Shown in pieces: positions 8,857 to 17,768 of a stretch of 64,000 nt of DNA. Made by a program: the position numbers and the translations under genes. The notes beneath the pieces are model-generated. The model ran no database searches. It worked only from the letters and a program-made list of their open reading frames with translations, and was not told the origin of the DNA. Every line of letters begins with the position of its first letter. Within the stretch, counting starts at the first letter, position 1. This DNA comes from UBA5336 sp964415675 (GTDB lineage: Bacteria; Pseudomonadota; Alphaproteobacteria; Caulobacterales; Hyphomonadaceae): contig CAYQBG010000009.1 of assembly GCA_964415675.1 (NCBI GenBank), positions 62,001 to 126,000 on the forward strand. Reading direction: 5' to 3'.

Positions 8857-9774
8857 TCAGGCCATGCCAGTCTGCTGCTGCGCCCGGATGGCACGCTGGA
8901 TGACGCGCGACCAGTTCAGAAGCGAGATGAGGTGGGCATAGACCGCGCCAATCGCACCATTGTTCTTCAGTTCAAGATACTGGGCATCCGGCAGCGCATT
9001 AAGGCGATCCTCGGAGATGGCCCAATAGTCAGCAATTTTCTGCTGCTCACCGACAGGGTTGCCCTGCGGATCGCGGGGCTGGAAAGCCACAGACTTCTGT
9101 TCGAAAAGGTCGAACCGGTTGAGCAATTGCGTGAATTCCTGCGTCGCCCGGCGCTGGCGTTCGAACTCCTTGCAGAATTCGATGGCGTCAGTGGTGAATT
9201 TCGAAGGCTGGCCATTTTCGAAAAAGGGCACTTCCGGCTGGTCGGAGACCATCGGTGCGGCGCGATCGACGCAAAGCAGGAGGCGGTCAGAACTATCGTC
9301 CGACGCGAATACGAAAGGATACCGGCGCACGAAAGCCGGGACATAGTAATCCGGCTCGGTCTGGCCGTCCGCTGTCACATAAAGGTTCTGACCCTGACGG
9401 ATGCCCATTACGGAAACCGGCACACGATCATCACCGACAAAAATTACCGGATAGGCTGCGGCCGCCATGCCGAACTCGGTCACGGTCACCGGAACGGCAT
9501 GCGCTTCGCGAAGGAAGCCAAAAGGCTGTGGGATCTGCTTGACGCCGAGACCGCCATGCGCTTCTGCCGAGAGCGGCTGGGGCTGCTTGTAGAACAGGAC
9601 ATTGCCGGAAAGCTGGGCTGTGCCGCCCTGCGGGCCTGCACCAGCTGGAGCGCCCGGGGCACCGGGAGCACCTGGCCCGCCAGGGGCGCCGGGCCCACCG
9701 GGCGCGCCGGGGCCTCCCATGCCACCAGGTGCGCCGGGAGGTGGTGAAGCGGGGTTGGAGGGATTATTGTCCAC
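8857..9774 (-). CDS. SapC family protein with collagen-like N-terminus
   Basis: 305 residues. The C-terminal part (about 55-290) is a SapC-like domain: the YPVIF, YYVPAFVRRYPF and LLLCVD segments match the family first linked to a Campylobacter surface-layer/virulence locus, whose biochemical role is unknown. Residues about 12-50 form a glycine/proline/alanine repeat of Gly-X-Y type. No signal peptide is visible. The start is set at the GTG at 9774 because GAGGAG lies 7 bases upstream; an ATG 18 codons earlier has no good site. Followed by a terminator, so probably monocistronic. Confidence 0.82.
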   Translation of the reverse strand: MDNNPSNPASPPPGAPGGMGGPGAPGGPGAPGGPGAPGAPGAPAGAGPQGGTAQLSGNVLFYKQPQPLSAEAHGGLGVKQIPQPFGFLREAHAVPVTVTEFGMAAAAYPVIFVGDDRVPVSVMGIRQGQNLYVTADGQTEPDYYVPAFVRRYPFVFASDDSSDRLLLCVDRAAPMVSDQPEVPFFENGQPSKFTTDAIEFCKEFERQRRATQEFTQLLNRFDLFEQKSVAFQPRDPQGNPVGEQQKIADYWAISEDRLNALPDAQYLELKNNGAIGAVYAHLISLLNWSRVIQRAIRAQQQTGMA

Positions 9775-9904
9775 AGACTGGCTCCTCGTTTTTGTGCGGC
9801 GGACGCTTAACCGATTAACCTGAACCAAACAACCGGTCTGCTGTGGGCATTTTCAGCAAACCACGCTCTAATGCAATCACCGCAACCGGGAACGACACCC
9901 CGCC

Positions 9905-11764
9905 ATGACCGAGCGCCACACCTGTCTTCGCGCCATTCTGCTGGCCGGTCTCGCTGGCCTGACAGTCATGGCGTGTAGCGGCGAGCCCGAGACACGACAA
10001 GTCTCAACACTGCTCGCGCGGGAGGCAAATGAGACATTTGACCAGCTGGCAAGGGAGGAACTTGCCGCGCGGCCGGAACTCGTCACCCGGTTGGGAATCA
10101 AACAGGCCCACGCGCTCGCGCGCCTCAATGACCGATCGCAGGCAGGGTTTGAACGCGCGCGCCTGCGCCGGATAGAGGCGCTCGAAGCGCTGAAGGCCAT
10201 GCCACTGGCTCCGGCCGGAAGTGACCTGCGACGCGACCAGGTCGCCCTTCTCGACGTCTACACGCAACTGGTCCGGCTCGGCGGCTTTGGCCATGGGCGT
10301 GTGTCCCACGGTCTGGCACGGCCTTATGTCATCGATCATATCAGCGGAGGCTGGCGCGAGGTGCCTGAACTCCTCATTACCCGCCAGCCCGTGGGCGACC
10401 GGGGGGAAGCGCTCGCCTATCTCGAACGGCTCTCGCAACTGGCAGGTACGCTTGATGACGAGCGACGACGACTCGTGGCCGAAGCGGAAGCCGGCATTGT
10501 TCCGCCCGATATCATCCTGCAGGAAGCCAGCGAGCGGATTGCGGCAATGGGTGCCATCGACGCCGCCGCGCACCCGTTGCTGATCACGTTCGAGGACCTG
10601 CTGACCGGCGCGCCAGACCTGTCGGGCGAGGAAAGAATAGAGTTGCACGAAGCGGCCGGGCGAATCCTGCGTGCGGACACAATCCCAGCCTATCAGACGC
10701 TTGCACAGACCATGGAGCGGCTGCGCGAAGGGGCCAGCGATATTCCGGGGGTCTGGGCACTTTCCGATGGCGACGCGTATTATGACGGGCTGCTTACCCT
10801 CTACACGCATTCCGGCGCCAATGCCGAGAGCCTCCATCGAGAGGGGCGGGCGCTTGTGGAGGCGCTGACGCGCGAAGTCGATGCGCAGCTTCGCGAAGAA
10901 GGCCTTATCGAGGGGGCGGTCGGTACCAGGCTTGCCCGGCTTGCCGCGCGCGATGACCAGATCTTCTCCGATGATGCCGAAGGTCACCGGGCCCTGATGG
11001 CAGAGCTTGATCGCCTGTCGGCTCAGGCGCAAAGGAAGTTGGGGGGCTGGATTGCGCATATGCCGGATCGGCCGGTTGTCATCAGTCCGCTTCCAGGCGC
11101 GGTCGACGACCGCGCCGGGCACGCTGTTTACCGTCCGCCGACAGCCGACGGAAGCCATCCAGGCACTCTGTATATTTCTGTCTCAGATACCTCGCTCTGG
11201 CCGCGCTTTTCCCTTCCGGCCCTTATCCATCACGAGACCATCCCCGGGCATCATACGGAAAGCGCCTTCACGATTGCGAACGCTCGCCAGCCCCTGCTGC
11301 GCCGGCTGACCTGGCCGACAGGCTATGGCGAGGGCTGGGCCACTTATGCCGAACTCGTCGCGTATGAGGCCGGACTGCATGAAGGCGACCGACTGGCCGA
11401 GATCGGCTATCTGCAATCCCAGCTGCTGCGCGCCGCGCGCGCGGTGACCGACACCGGCCTGCACAGAATGCGCTGGAGCCGCCAGGAAGCCATCGACTAT
11501 ATGGTTGCGGTCACCGGAATGCCGCAGGCGCAGATGGCCAGTGAAGTCGACCGGATGACAGTCTGGCCCGGACAGGCGACCAGCTATATGGCCGGACAGC
11601 AATTCATCCTGCGCATCCGGGAACGCGCGCGCGGTGTGCTCGGTGACGATTTCGACATAGCCGCCTTTCACCACACCCTGCTTTCAGCCGGCCCACGCCC
11701 ATTGGAATTGCTCCAGCGCGATCTCGAATCCTGGTATGAAGCACAGCTCCACGGCCTGAATTAA
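9905..11764 (+). CDS. DUF885 family lipoprotein, putative metalloprotease-like
   Basis: 619 residues. An N-terminal signal ends in a lipobox-like TVMAC, so it is probably a lipoprotein. The remainder is a DUF885 domain. The family hallmark, HETIPGHH (about 441-448), resembles a zinc-binding HExxxGH arrangement and is followed by GYGEGWATYAE, which would supply a further ligand. By analogy with gluzincin-type peptidases it may be a secreted metallopeptidase, but no substrate is known for the family. Divergent from the SapC gene. Confidence 0.82.
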   Translation: MTERHTCLRAILLAGLAGLTVMACSGEPETRQVSTLLAREANETFDQLAREELAARPELVTRLGIKQAHALARLNDRSQAGFERARLRRIEALEALKAMPLAPAGSDLRRDQVALLDVYTQLVRLGGFGHGRVSHGLARPYVIDHISGGWREVPELLITRQPVGDRGEALAYLERLSQLAGTLDDERRRLVAEAEAGIVPPDIILQEASERIAAMGAIDAAAHPLLITFEDLLTGAPDLSGEERIELHEAAGRILRADTIPAYQTLAQTMERLREGASDIPGVWALSDGDAYYDGLLTLYTHSGANAESLHREGRALVEALTREVDAQLREEGLIEGAVGTRLARLAARDDQIFSDDAEGHRALMAELDRLSAQAQRKLGGWIAHMPDRPVVISPLPGAVDDRAGHAVYRPPTADGSHPGTLYISVSDTSLWPRFSLPALIHHETIPGHHTESAFTIANARQPLLRRLTWPTGYGEGWATYAELVAYEAGLHEGDRLAEIGYLQSQLLRAARAVTDTGLHRMRWSRQEAIDYMVAVTGMPQAQMASEVDRMTVWPGQATSYMAGQQFILRIRERARGVLGDDFDIAAFHHTLLSAGPRPLELLQRDLESWYEAQLHGLN

Positions 11765-11885
11765 ACGAGTTTCGACAAGGATTTGCCCCGTTCTGCCAGG
11801 TGATTGTCGGCGAAGCGCCGCAAAGATGACAGATTGGAAGGCTTGACTGCGAGCCATCGACAAAAGTCCACAGGAGGGGACACTC

Positions 11886-13607
11886 ATGACATCAAGACAC
11901 AAGCTCTGGCTGGCCGGCTTTGCCAGCATTCTCGTCATCGCCGCGTGCGAAAGCGCCAATGAGGGCTATGAAGGCGAGCCCGCCCCGGTCGAAGACGCCT
12001 CAGCGCCGCCGCCTCCCCCTCCGCCGCCCCCTCCGCCCTCTCCGGCGATGGAAATGTCCCGGTCCAGTGGGCTGATGAAGGGCCCGACTGCGGGCATGGC
12101 CCCACCCCAGCAGGTGCCCCAGCCTGTGCCCGGCGATATCGATCGCGAGCGCTATGAGGATGTCGAGATCAACCCGGTGAAACTGGTTGCGGAAGAACCG
12201 GTCTCGACCTTCTCCATCGATGTCGATACCGCGTCCTATGCCGTTGCGCGGCGGTATCTGAACAATGGCACGCTGCCGCCGAAGGATGCCGTGCGGATCG
12301 AGGAGCTGATCAACTATTTCGATTATACCTACCCGGTGCCGGCCGGACCGGAGAATCCGTTCTCGATGAATGTAAATATCGCACCCAGCCCATGGGCAGA
12401 AGGGCGCGAGCTTATGCAGATCGGCATTCAGGGTTATGACATTGAGCTGGAAGAGCGCCCCCCGCTCAACCTGACCCTGCTCGTCGATGTCTCTGGCTCC
12501 ATGTCGTCACAAGACAAGCTGCCGCTCGCCAAGAAGGCGCTCGCCATGCTGATCGACGAGATGGGTGAGGAGGACAGCGTATCCATCGCCGTCTATGCCG
12601 GCGCGGCCGGCGAGGTGCTCGAACCGACCAAGGCAACCGAGGCCAACAAGGGCAAGATACTGGCGGCCTTCGAAAACCTGTCGGCCGGCGGCTCGACTGC
12701 GGGCGGCGAAGGGCTGCGACTGGCCTATTCGCTGGCTGAGCGCAACCTCAACCCCGATGGCGTCAACCGCGTCATGCTGCTCACCGATGGCGATTTCAAT
12801 GTCGGTATCAGCGACCCCGAGCGGCTGGAGGATTTCGTTTCCCGGAAGCGCGAGACCGGCATCTATCTCTCGGTCATGGGTTTTGGCACGGGCAATTATA
12901 ATGACGCGCTGATGCAGAAGATCGCCCAGACCGGCAATGGCACGGCGGGCTATGTCGACAGCCTCAACGAGGCGCGCAAACTGCTCAAGGATGATCTGTC
13001 CGGCAATCTCTTTCCGATCGCAGACGACGTGAAGATCCAGGTCGAGTTCAATCCGGCCCGCGTCGCGGAATATCGCCTGATCGGTTACGAAACCAGGATG
13101 CTCAACCGCGAGGATTTCAATAATGATGCGGTCGATGCCGGCGATATCGGTGCCGGCACTTCGGTGACGGCGATTTATGAGATAACGGCAACCGATTCCG
13201 ATGCGCGCCTCATCGATGAAAGCCGCTATGAAGCCGCCCCGGACGCGACGAATGAGGACATGTCGGACGAATATGCCTTTCTGAAGCTGCGCCAGAAGGC
13301 GCCGGGCGCGGACAGTTCGCGGCTCGTCACCCGTCCGATCACCACCAGCGACTATCGCGTCAGTATCGAAGAGAGCCCGCAATGGGCGCGCTTCGCCACG
13401 GCGGTCGCCGGTTATGGCCAGTTGCTGCGCGGCGATCCCTACACCGCAAGCGATTACGATTTCGACGATGTGATTGCGCTGGCGCAGACTGCCAGAGGCG
13501 ATGACGTTTTCGGATATCGCGCCGAATTCATCAATCTTGCCCGCCTCGCCAAGACGGCTGCGGCCCAGGCCCGGTTGGAGCGCGAGGGCGAGGGCCTGCC
13601 GCAATAA
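11886..13607 (+). CDS. VWA-domain lipoprotein (YfbK-like)
   Basis: 573 residues. The lipoprotein signal (ILVIAAC, Cys near 22) is followed by a polyproline linker (about 42-55) that could span peptidoglycan. A VWA-associated N-terminal domain (about 85-155, FSIDVDTASYAVARRYL) precedes a von Willebrand A domain with a MIDAS DVSGSMS near residue 200 and a C-terminal DUF3520-type domain. The family is widespread and poorly characterised; a metal-dependent protein-binding role is inferred. AGGAGGGG lies upstream of the ATG and a strong terminator follows the gene. Confidence 0.88.
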   Translation: MTSRHKLWLAGFASILVIAACESANEGYEGEPAPVEDASAPPPPPPPPPPPSPAMEMSRSSGLMKGPTAGMAPPQQVPQPVPGDIDRERYEDVEINPVKLVAEEPVSTFSIDVDTASYAVARRYLNNGTLPPKDAVRIEELINYFDYTYPVPAGPENPFSMNVNIAPSPWAEGRELMQIGIQGYDIELEERPPLNLTLLVDVSGSMSSQDKLPLAKKALAMLIDEMGEEDSVSIAVYAGAAGEVLEPTKATEANKGKILAAFENLSAGGSTAGGEGLRLAYSLAERNLNPDGVNRVMLLTDGDFNVGISDPERLEDFVSRKRETGIYLSVMGFGTGNYNDALMQKIAQTGNGTAGYVDSLNEARKLLKDDLSGNLFPIADDVKIQVEFNPARVAEYRLIGYETRMLNREDFNNDAVDAGDIGAGTSVTAIYEITATDSDARLIDESRYEAAPDATNEDMSDEYAFLKLRQKAPGADSSRLVTRPITTSDYRVSIEESPQWARFATAVAGYGQLLRGDPYTASDYDFDDVIALAQTARGDDVFGYRAEFINLARLAKTAAAQARLEREGEGLPQ

Positions 13608-13631
13608 GCCGGCCCTTCCTGCATTGATCGG

Positions 13632-13664
13632 AAATCCCGGGCCCGTCACGGCCCGGGATTTTTC
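13632..13664 (+). terminator. Rho-independent terminator after the VWA gene
   Basis: Perfect twelve-base arms AAATCCCGGGCC and GGCCCGGGATTT (13632-13643 and 13650-13661) around a six-base loop, continuing into a T run. Confidence 0.88.
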
Positions 13665-13734
13665 GTTCTGGACCCAGCACCCTTTACGACCCGGACTGTC
13701 GTCATAGCTCCCGGTCCTGGAAGGAGAGATCATC

Positions 13735-14445
13735 ATGCGCGCAGTTGTTTTCGGGGTCAGTGGGGGCATTGGCCGGGCCCTGGCAGAGGGGCTGGTCTCG
13801 CGCGGGGCCGACTCGGTTTATGGTTTCTCACGTCGCAGGGTCGATGAGATTCCCGGCGTTGAGATGGCTCATGCCGACATCACCAGCGAGAGCGATCTGG
13901 CCAAGGCTGCGGCACGCGTCGAGGCCGACGGACCGCCGGACCTCGTGATCGTCTCGATCGGGATCCTGTCCCAGCCGGAGGGCCTCGAACCGGAAAAGTC
14001 CTACAGGCACCAGGAGCTGAAGGCATTCGAACAGGTCTTCCGGGTCAATACGTTTGGCCCCGCGCTTGCCGCCAAGCATTTCCTGCCGATCATGCCGCGC
14101 AAGGAGCGCGCCGTCTTTGCTGCGCTGTCGGCCCGCGTCGGATCGATTTCCGACAACCGGATCGGCGGATGGCATGCCTATCGCGCCTCGAAGGCCGCGC
14201 TGAACATGCTGATCCGCAATTATGCCATCGAACAGGGCCGGCGGAACAAGGAATTCATCGCGGTCGGCCTGCATCCCGGCACGGTGGACACCGAATTGTC
14301 GAGGCCTTTCCAGGGCAATGTGCCGGACAAGAAACTGTTCACCCCGACCTATTCCGCAAACAGCCTGCTTGACGTGATTCAAAGTCTCGGACCGGACGAT
14401 AGCGGACAGGTTCTCGACTATGCGGGCAAAATCGTCCCTGCCTGA
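13735..14445 (+). CDS. Short-chain dehydrogenase/reductase (C-factor-like)
   Basis: 236 residues. NAD(P)-binding Rossmann motif GVSGGIG at residues 5-11, an NTFGP segment equivalent to the family NNAG/NAG region, and a catalytic YRASK (about 149-153). The spacing resembles the C-factor/CsgA-like subgroup of SDRs. Substrate unknown. It stands alone between a terminator and a downstream hairpin. Confidence 0.85.
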   Translation: MRAVVFGVSGGIGRALAEGLVSRGADSVYGFSRRRVDEIPGVEMAHADITSESDLAKAAARVEADGPPDLVIVSIGILSQPEGLEPEKSYRHQELKAFEQVFRVNTFGPALAAKHFLPIMPRKERAVFAALSARVGSISDNRIGGWHAYRASKAALNMLIRNYAIEQGRRNKEFIAVGLHPGTVDTELSRPFQGNVPDKKLFTPTYSANSLLDVIQSLGPDDSGQVLDYAGKIVPA

Positions 14446-14464
14446 GCGGCGCCCTGACAAGCGG

Positions 14465-14493
14465 AAAACGGCCTCCGTTCTGGAGGCCGTTCC
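14465..14493. terminator. Hairpin between convergent genes, probable bidirectional terminator
   Basis: ACGGCCTCC/GGAGGCCGT (14468-14476 and 14482-14490) with a five-base loop, preceded by four A and followed by TT. It sits between the SDR gene (plus) and the membrane protein gene (minus). Confidence 0.55.
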
Positions 14494-14605
14494 CATTGGC
14501 TGACCGATCACCCGGGGATCAGCGGAGATCGGCGGGCCGCTGCCGACCCGGAAAGGTGCGGAAGGGGAACCGTACGCCTCGCCGGCTGGCAGTCTCGTGG
14601 CAGCG

Positions 14606-15685
14606 TCAGATCAGCGGGCGCTTGCGATAGTCGAGCCCGGTACGGGAAATGCGAGGGATTTCACTGCGCGGCTCGCCGTCGGTGCCGGTTCTGCTGGCCT
14701 CTTCACCGACCGGTTCCGCTTCGAACATCTCGTCATCGAACCGGGCCGGGTCGGAAGACGAGACCGGCTGGCCTGCCGTCTCGCCGGCCAGGCCTTGCTG
14801 CCAGTCGCTGGCACGGCGGCGGGGGATGACGCCATCCAGATCGGCGGTCGGGGGCACGTCATTGACCCGGCGTTCTGCAGGTTGCGGCTCATTGCAAGCC
14901 GGTTCTGCCCCGGCCATCGCCTCTTCCATGACCGGAAGTGGGCGGGTACACGGCTGCCGCGCCTCGGCTGGCATGGCCGCAGGCTGCGCCGCCCCGCCAA
15001 TCGACCTGTTGAAGAAAAGCTCCCAGTATTTCGAGAAGATCTCCCGGCGGCCTTCAAGTGACCGCAGGCGCTTGATCTCGCGGCCCGAGCGCAGTTTGAC
15101 GCCTTCAACTTTCAGGCGCTGCTGGTTGCGCACAAATTGCAGGAAGCCATTATAGCGACGCGCCGCTGACCGGTTCATCTCGAACTGTATCTCGCCCACA
15201 CCCTCGGAGAGCCCGTCAGTTCCGTCCGAGAGAGAGTTGCGGTGCTTGTAGACCATGAACGGCCAGTCGAAGCGCGAAAACTCGATCCGCGTATTGCTCT
15301 CGATTTCAAGATCCTCATTGAGCGAATAACCAGTAAAGGTGAAACGCTTGCCCTTGGGCTGGATGTCGATCACGGACATGCGGGTCACGCCATCGCCGCG
15401 TTCGGCCTGCAGCCAGGTTCCTTCCATGTAATATTTACCGAGCACGAGCTTTCGGACCGATTCGAAACGGAAAAGCGATGGAAAGATCGCTTCGGTCATG
15501 GTCACCCAGAACACGACCAGCACGCCGACACCAGCCGCCAAGGCCGCCCAAAGAGCCGGACCGGATCCGCCCGAGGATGCCGTCGCCGCTTCCATGCCGG
15601 CGGGGCCGTAAATCGTTAACGCGCCCAGGACGAGGGCGGCCGAAACAGTGTTCGAAACGAGACTGAATCGCATATAGGGGTTCAT
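14606..15685 (-). CDS. Membrane protein of unknown function
   Basis: 359 residues, not recognised. Two predicted membrane segments near the N-terminus (about 8-30 and 45-68) are followed by a cytoplasmic or periplasmic domain rich in beta-type segments (about 80-210, with GKYYMEGTWLQ and FTFTGYSLNED). The C-terminal third is proline- and acid-rich and probably disordered. It is transcribed divergently from the acyl-CoA dehydrogenase gene across an AT-rich promoter region. Confidence 0.75.
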   Translation of the reverse strand: MNPYMRFSLVSNTVSAALVLGALTIYGPAGMEAATASSGGSGPALWAALAAGVGVLVVFWVTMTEAIFPSLFRFESVRKLVLGKYYMEGTWLQAERGDGVTRMSVIDIQPKGKRFTFTGYSLNEDLEIESNTRIEFSRFDWPFMVYKHRNSLSDGTDGLSEGVGEIQFEMNRSAARRYNGFLQFVRNQQRLKVEGVKLRSGREIKRLRSLEGRREIFSKYWELFFNRSIGGAAQPAAMPAEARQPCTRPLPVMEEAMAGAEPACNEPQPAERRVNDVPPTADLDGVIPRRRASDWQQGLAGETAGQPVSSSDPARFDDEMFEAEPVGEEASRTGTDGEPRSEIPRISRTGLDYRKRPLI

Positions 15686-15946
15686 AAGTGAAACGCCTTT
15701 CTACATTGGAGTTTTGGGGAGAAGGGCGCTTCTTGCGCCAAATTTCTTTATTGTTTTGTTGTTTTTTTAACCTTTCAGCAACCATCAGAGGGTTAACGAA
15801 AGTGGCGGTTTTGTTAACTTTTGACTTGGCGCGCGTTAACCTTTGCACGCAAAGATTGCGGCGTTGCAGCGCAGCATTGCAAATATGACAGGCAGGCCCG
15901 TCTGACCTATATTGTTTTCTGAAACAGTAATTCGGGAGACAGGGAC
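15686..15946. promoter_or_regulatory. Divergent promoter region with repeated GTTAAC and TTTGC/GCAAA motifs
   Basis: AT-rich against its surroundings. Three GTTAAC hexamers begin at 15792, 15813 and 15835, 21 and 22 bases apart. Closer to the downstream gene are TTTGCACGCAAA (15842-15853, a dyad) and ATTGCAAA (15876-15883). The latter pair resembles the TTTGCAAA-type sites of the ScfR/RamB/PccR regulators that control short-chain acyl-CoA pathways. Regulator identity is inference. Confidence 0.5.
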
Positions 15947-17638
15947 ATGGATGGAATGGTGGCGGACGCGCCAAAAACGGAGATTGTGATCAAGGAACTG
16001 CCGACGATTCTGGCAGAAGCGGTCACAGCTGTGGAGGCCTACACCGAAGCTGCAAAGTCCGCTGTCGCCGGCCAGCTCACCCATGATGGCAAGCTGGACC
16101 GCAAGGCCCTCGACCAGCACCAGCACATGGCGCACGGCCTTGCCTGGGTCGGCACCTATCTTGAAACCCTGCGCGAAACTGCCGACTGGGCGCGCCGGCT
16201 CGACGCTGATGGCGCATTCGGCGAGATTGAGGCGCTGCTCTGCCAGATCCTGTTTGGCGAATATCTCGCCCAGCTGTCGGGCGGGATCGCGATGAACCAG
16301 GGAGAGACCATCCGCCCCCACGAGCTCGGCGTTGCCGATGCCGCGCGCGCGATGGCCGCCACGCCGGGCGTGGAGATGCTTGTCACCCATGGCAAGACCT
16401 CGGCCACCATGGCCGCAGCCGCCCGTCACCTGCCCGACGCGCTGGGCCGTGCCACGGTCGAGAATACCGCCCTTGACGAGACCATGGACATGATCCGCGA
16501 CACGTTTCGCAAATTCGCCAATGATCGTGTCCTGCCTGACGCCCATGACTGGCACCTCAGGAACGATTATATCCCGATGGACATCGTCAGTGAGATGGGC
16601 GAGCTGGGCGTGTTCGGCCTGACCATCCCGGAAGAGTTTGGCGGGTCCGGCCTCGGCAAGACGGCGATGTGTGTCGTCTCCGAGGAATTGTCGCGCGGTT
16701 ATATCGGCGTCGGCTCGCTTGGTACGCGCTCAGAGATTGCTGCCGAACTGATCCTGATCGGCGGTACAGACGAGCAGAAGCAACGCTGGCTGCCCGGCAT
16801 TGCCAGCGCCGAAATCCTGCCAACGGCGGTGTTCACCGAACCCAATACCGGCTCCGATCTCGGCAGCCTGCGCACCCGGGCGGTCAGGGATGGCGACGTC
16901 TACAAGGTCACCGGCAACAAGACCTGGATCACCCATCCAGTCCGCGCCGACATGATGACCCTGCTGGCGCGCACCGATCCGGAGACAAGCAATTTCTCCG
17001 GCCTGTCCATGTTCCTTGCCGAAAAGCCGCGCGGAGATGACGACAATCCCTTCCCGGCCAAGGGGATGACGGGCGGCGAGATCGAAGTGCTCGGCTATCG
17101 CGGCATGAAGGAGTACGAGATCGGCTTCGATGAATTCGAGGTCAACGCCAGCAACCTGCTCGGCGGTGAGGAAGGCATGGGCTTTCGCCATCTCATGGCG
17201 ACCTTCGAAAGCGCGCGCATCCAGACCGCGGCGCGCGCGGTCGGCGTCGCCCAGAACGCTTTCGAGGTCGGCCTGCAATACGCGCTCGACCGCCAGCAAT
17301 TCGGGCGGGCCATCTTCGAATTCCCCCGTGTGTCCAACAAGCTGGTGATGATGGCCGCAGAAATGGCCGGCGTGCGCCAGCTGACCTATTTTTCAGCCCG
17401 GCAAAAGGATAGCGGCAAGAGATGCGATCTCGAAGCGGGCATGGCAAAGCTCCTGGCCGCGCGCGCGGCCTGGGCGGCCGCCGACAATGCTGTTCAGATC
17501 CATGGCGGCAACGGGTTCGCACTGGAGTATCCAGTATCGCGTATCCTGCAGGATGCCCGTATCCTGAACATCTTCGAAGGCGCGGGCGAGGTGCAGGCCA
17601 TGGTCATCGCCCGCCGCCTGCTGGACGGCGTGAACTGA
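15947..17638 (+). CDS. mcd: Acyl-CoA dehydrogenase, probably (2S)-methylsuccinyl-CoA dehydrogenase
   Basis: 563 residues. Residues about 170-563 form a complete FAD-dependent acyl-CoA dehydrogenase (FTEPNTGSDLGSLRT, KTWITH, GRAIFEFPRV, QIHGGNGFALEYPVSR). The N-terminal extension of about 165 residues, with FGEYLAQLSGGIAMNQGE, is typical of the ethylmalonyl-CoA-pathway enzyme that oxidises methylsuccinyl-CoA to mesaconyl-CoA during growth on C2 compounds or their precursors. GGGAGA precedes the ATG. If the specific call is wrong, it is still an acyl-CoA dehydrogenase. The remaining pathway genes are not in the window. Confidence 0.78.
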   Translation: MDGMVADAPKTEIVIKELPTILAEAVTAVEAYTEAAKSAVAGQLTHDGKLDRKALDQHQHMAHGLAWVGTYLETLRETADWARRLDADGAFGEIEALLCQILFGEYLAQLSGGIAMNQGETIRPHELGVADAARAMAATPGVEMLVTHGKTSATMAAAARHLPDALGRATVENTALDETMDMIRDTFRKFANDRVLPDAHDWHLRNDYIPMDIVSEMGELGVFGLTIPEEFGGSGLGKTAMCVVSEELSRGYIGVGSLGTRSEIAAELILIGGTDEQKQRWLPGIASAEILPTAVFTEPNTGSDLGSLRTRAVRDGDVYKVTGNKTWITHPVRADMMTLLARTDPETSNFSGLSMFLAEKPRGDDDNPFPAKGMTGGEIEVLGYRGMKEYEIGFDEFEVNASNLLGGEEGMGFRHLMATFESARIQTAARAVGVAQNAFEVGLQYALDRQQFGRAIFEFPRVSNKLVMMAAEMAGVRQLTYFSARQKDSGKRCDLEAGMAKLLAARAAWAAADNAVQIHGGNGFALEYPVSRILQDARILNIFEGAGEVQAMVIARRLLDGVN

Positions 17639-17768
17639 AAGCTGACACGGCACGCCAGCACAGCCCTTCCGGTGATGGCGCACATCTCCCATCCATGCTC
17701 TTGCCTTGCGCAGGGTCAGTCGCCTTTACTGAAAGGCAGACAACACAAAGACATGGGAGGATATCGTC

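Noticed and set aside
12507..13769. 420-codon minus-strand open frame
   Set aside because: Antisense to the VWA lipoprotein gene, which has clear domains and a ribosome-binding site.
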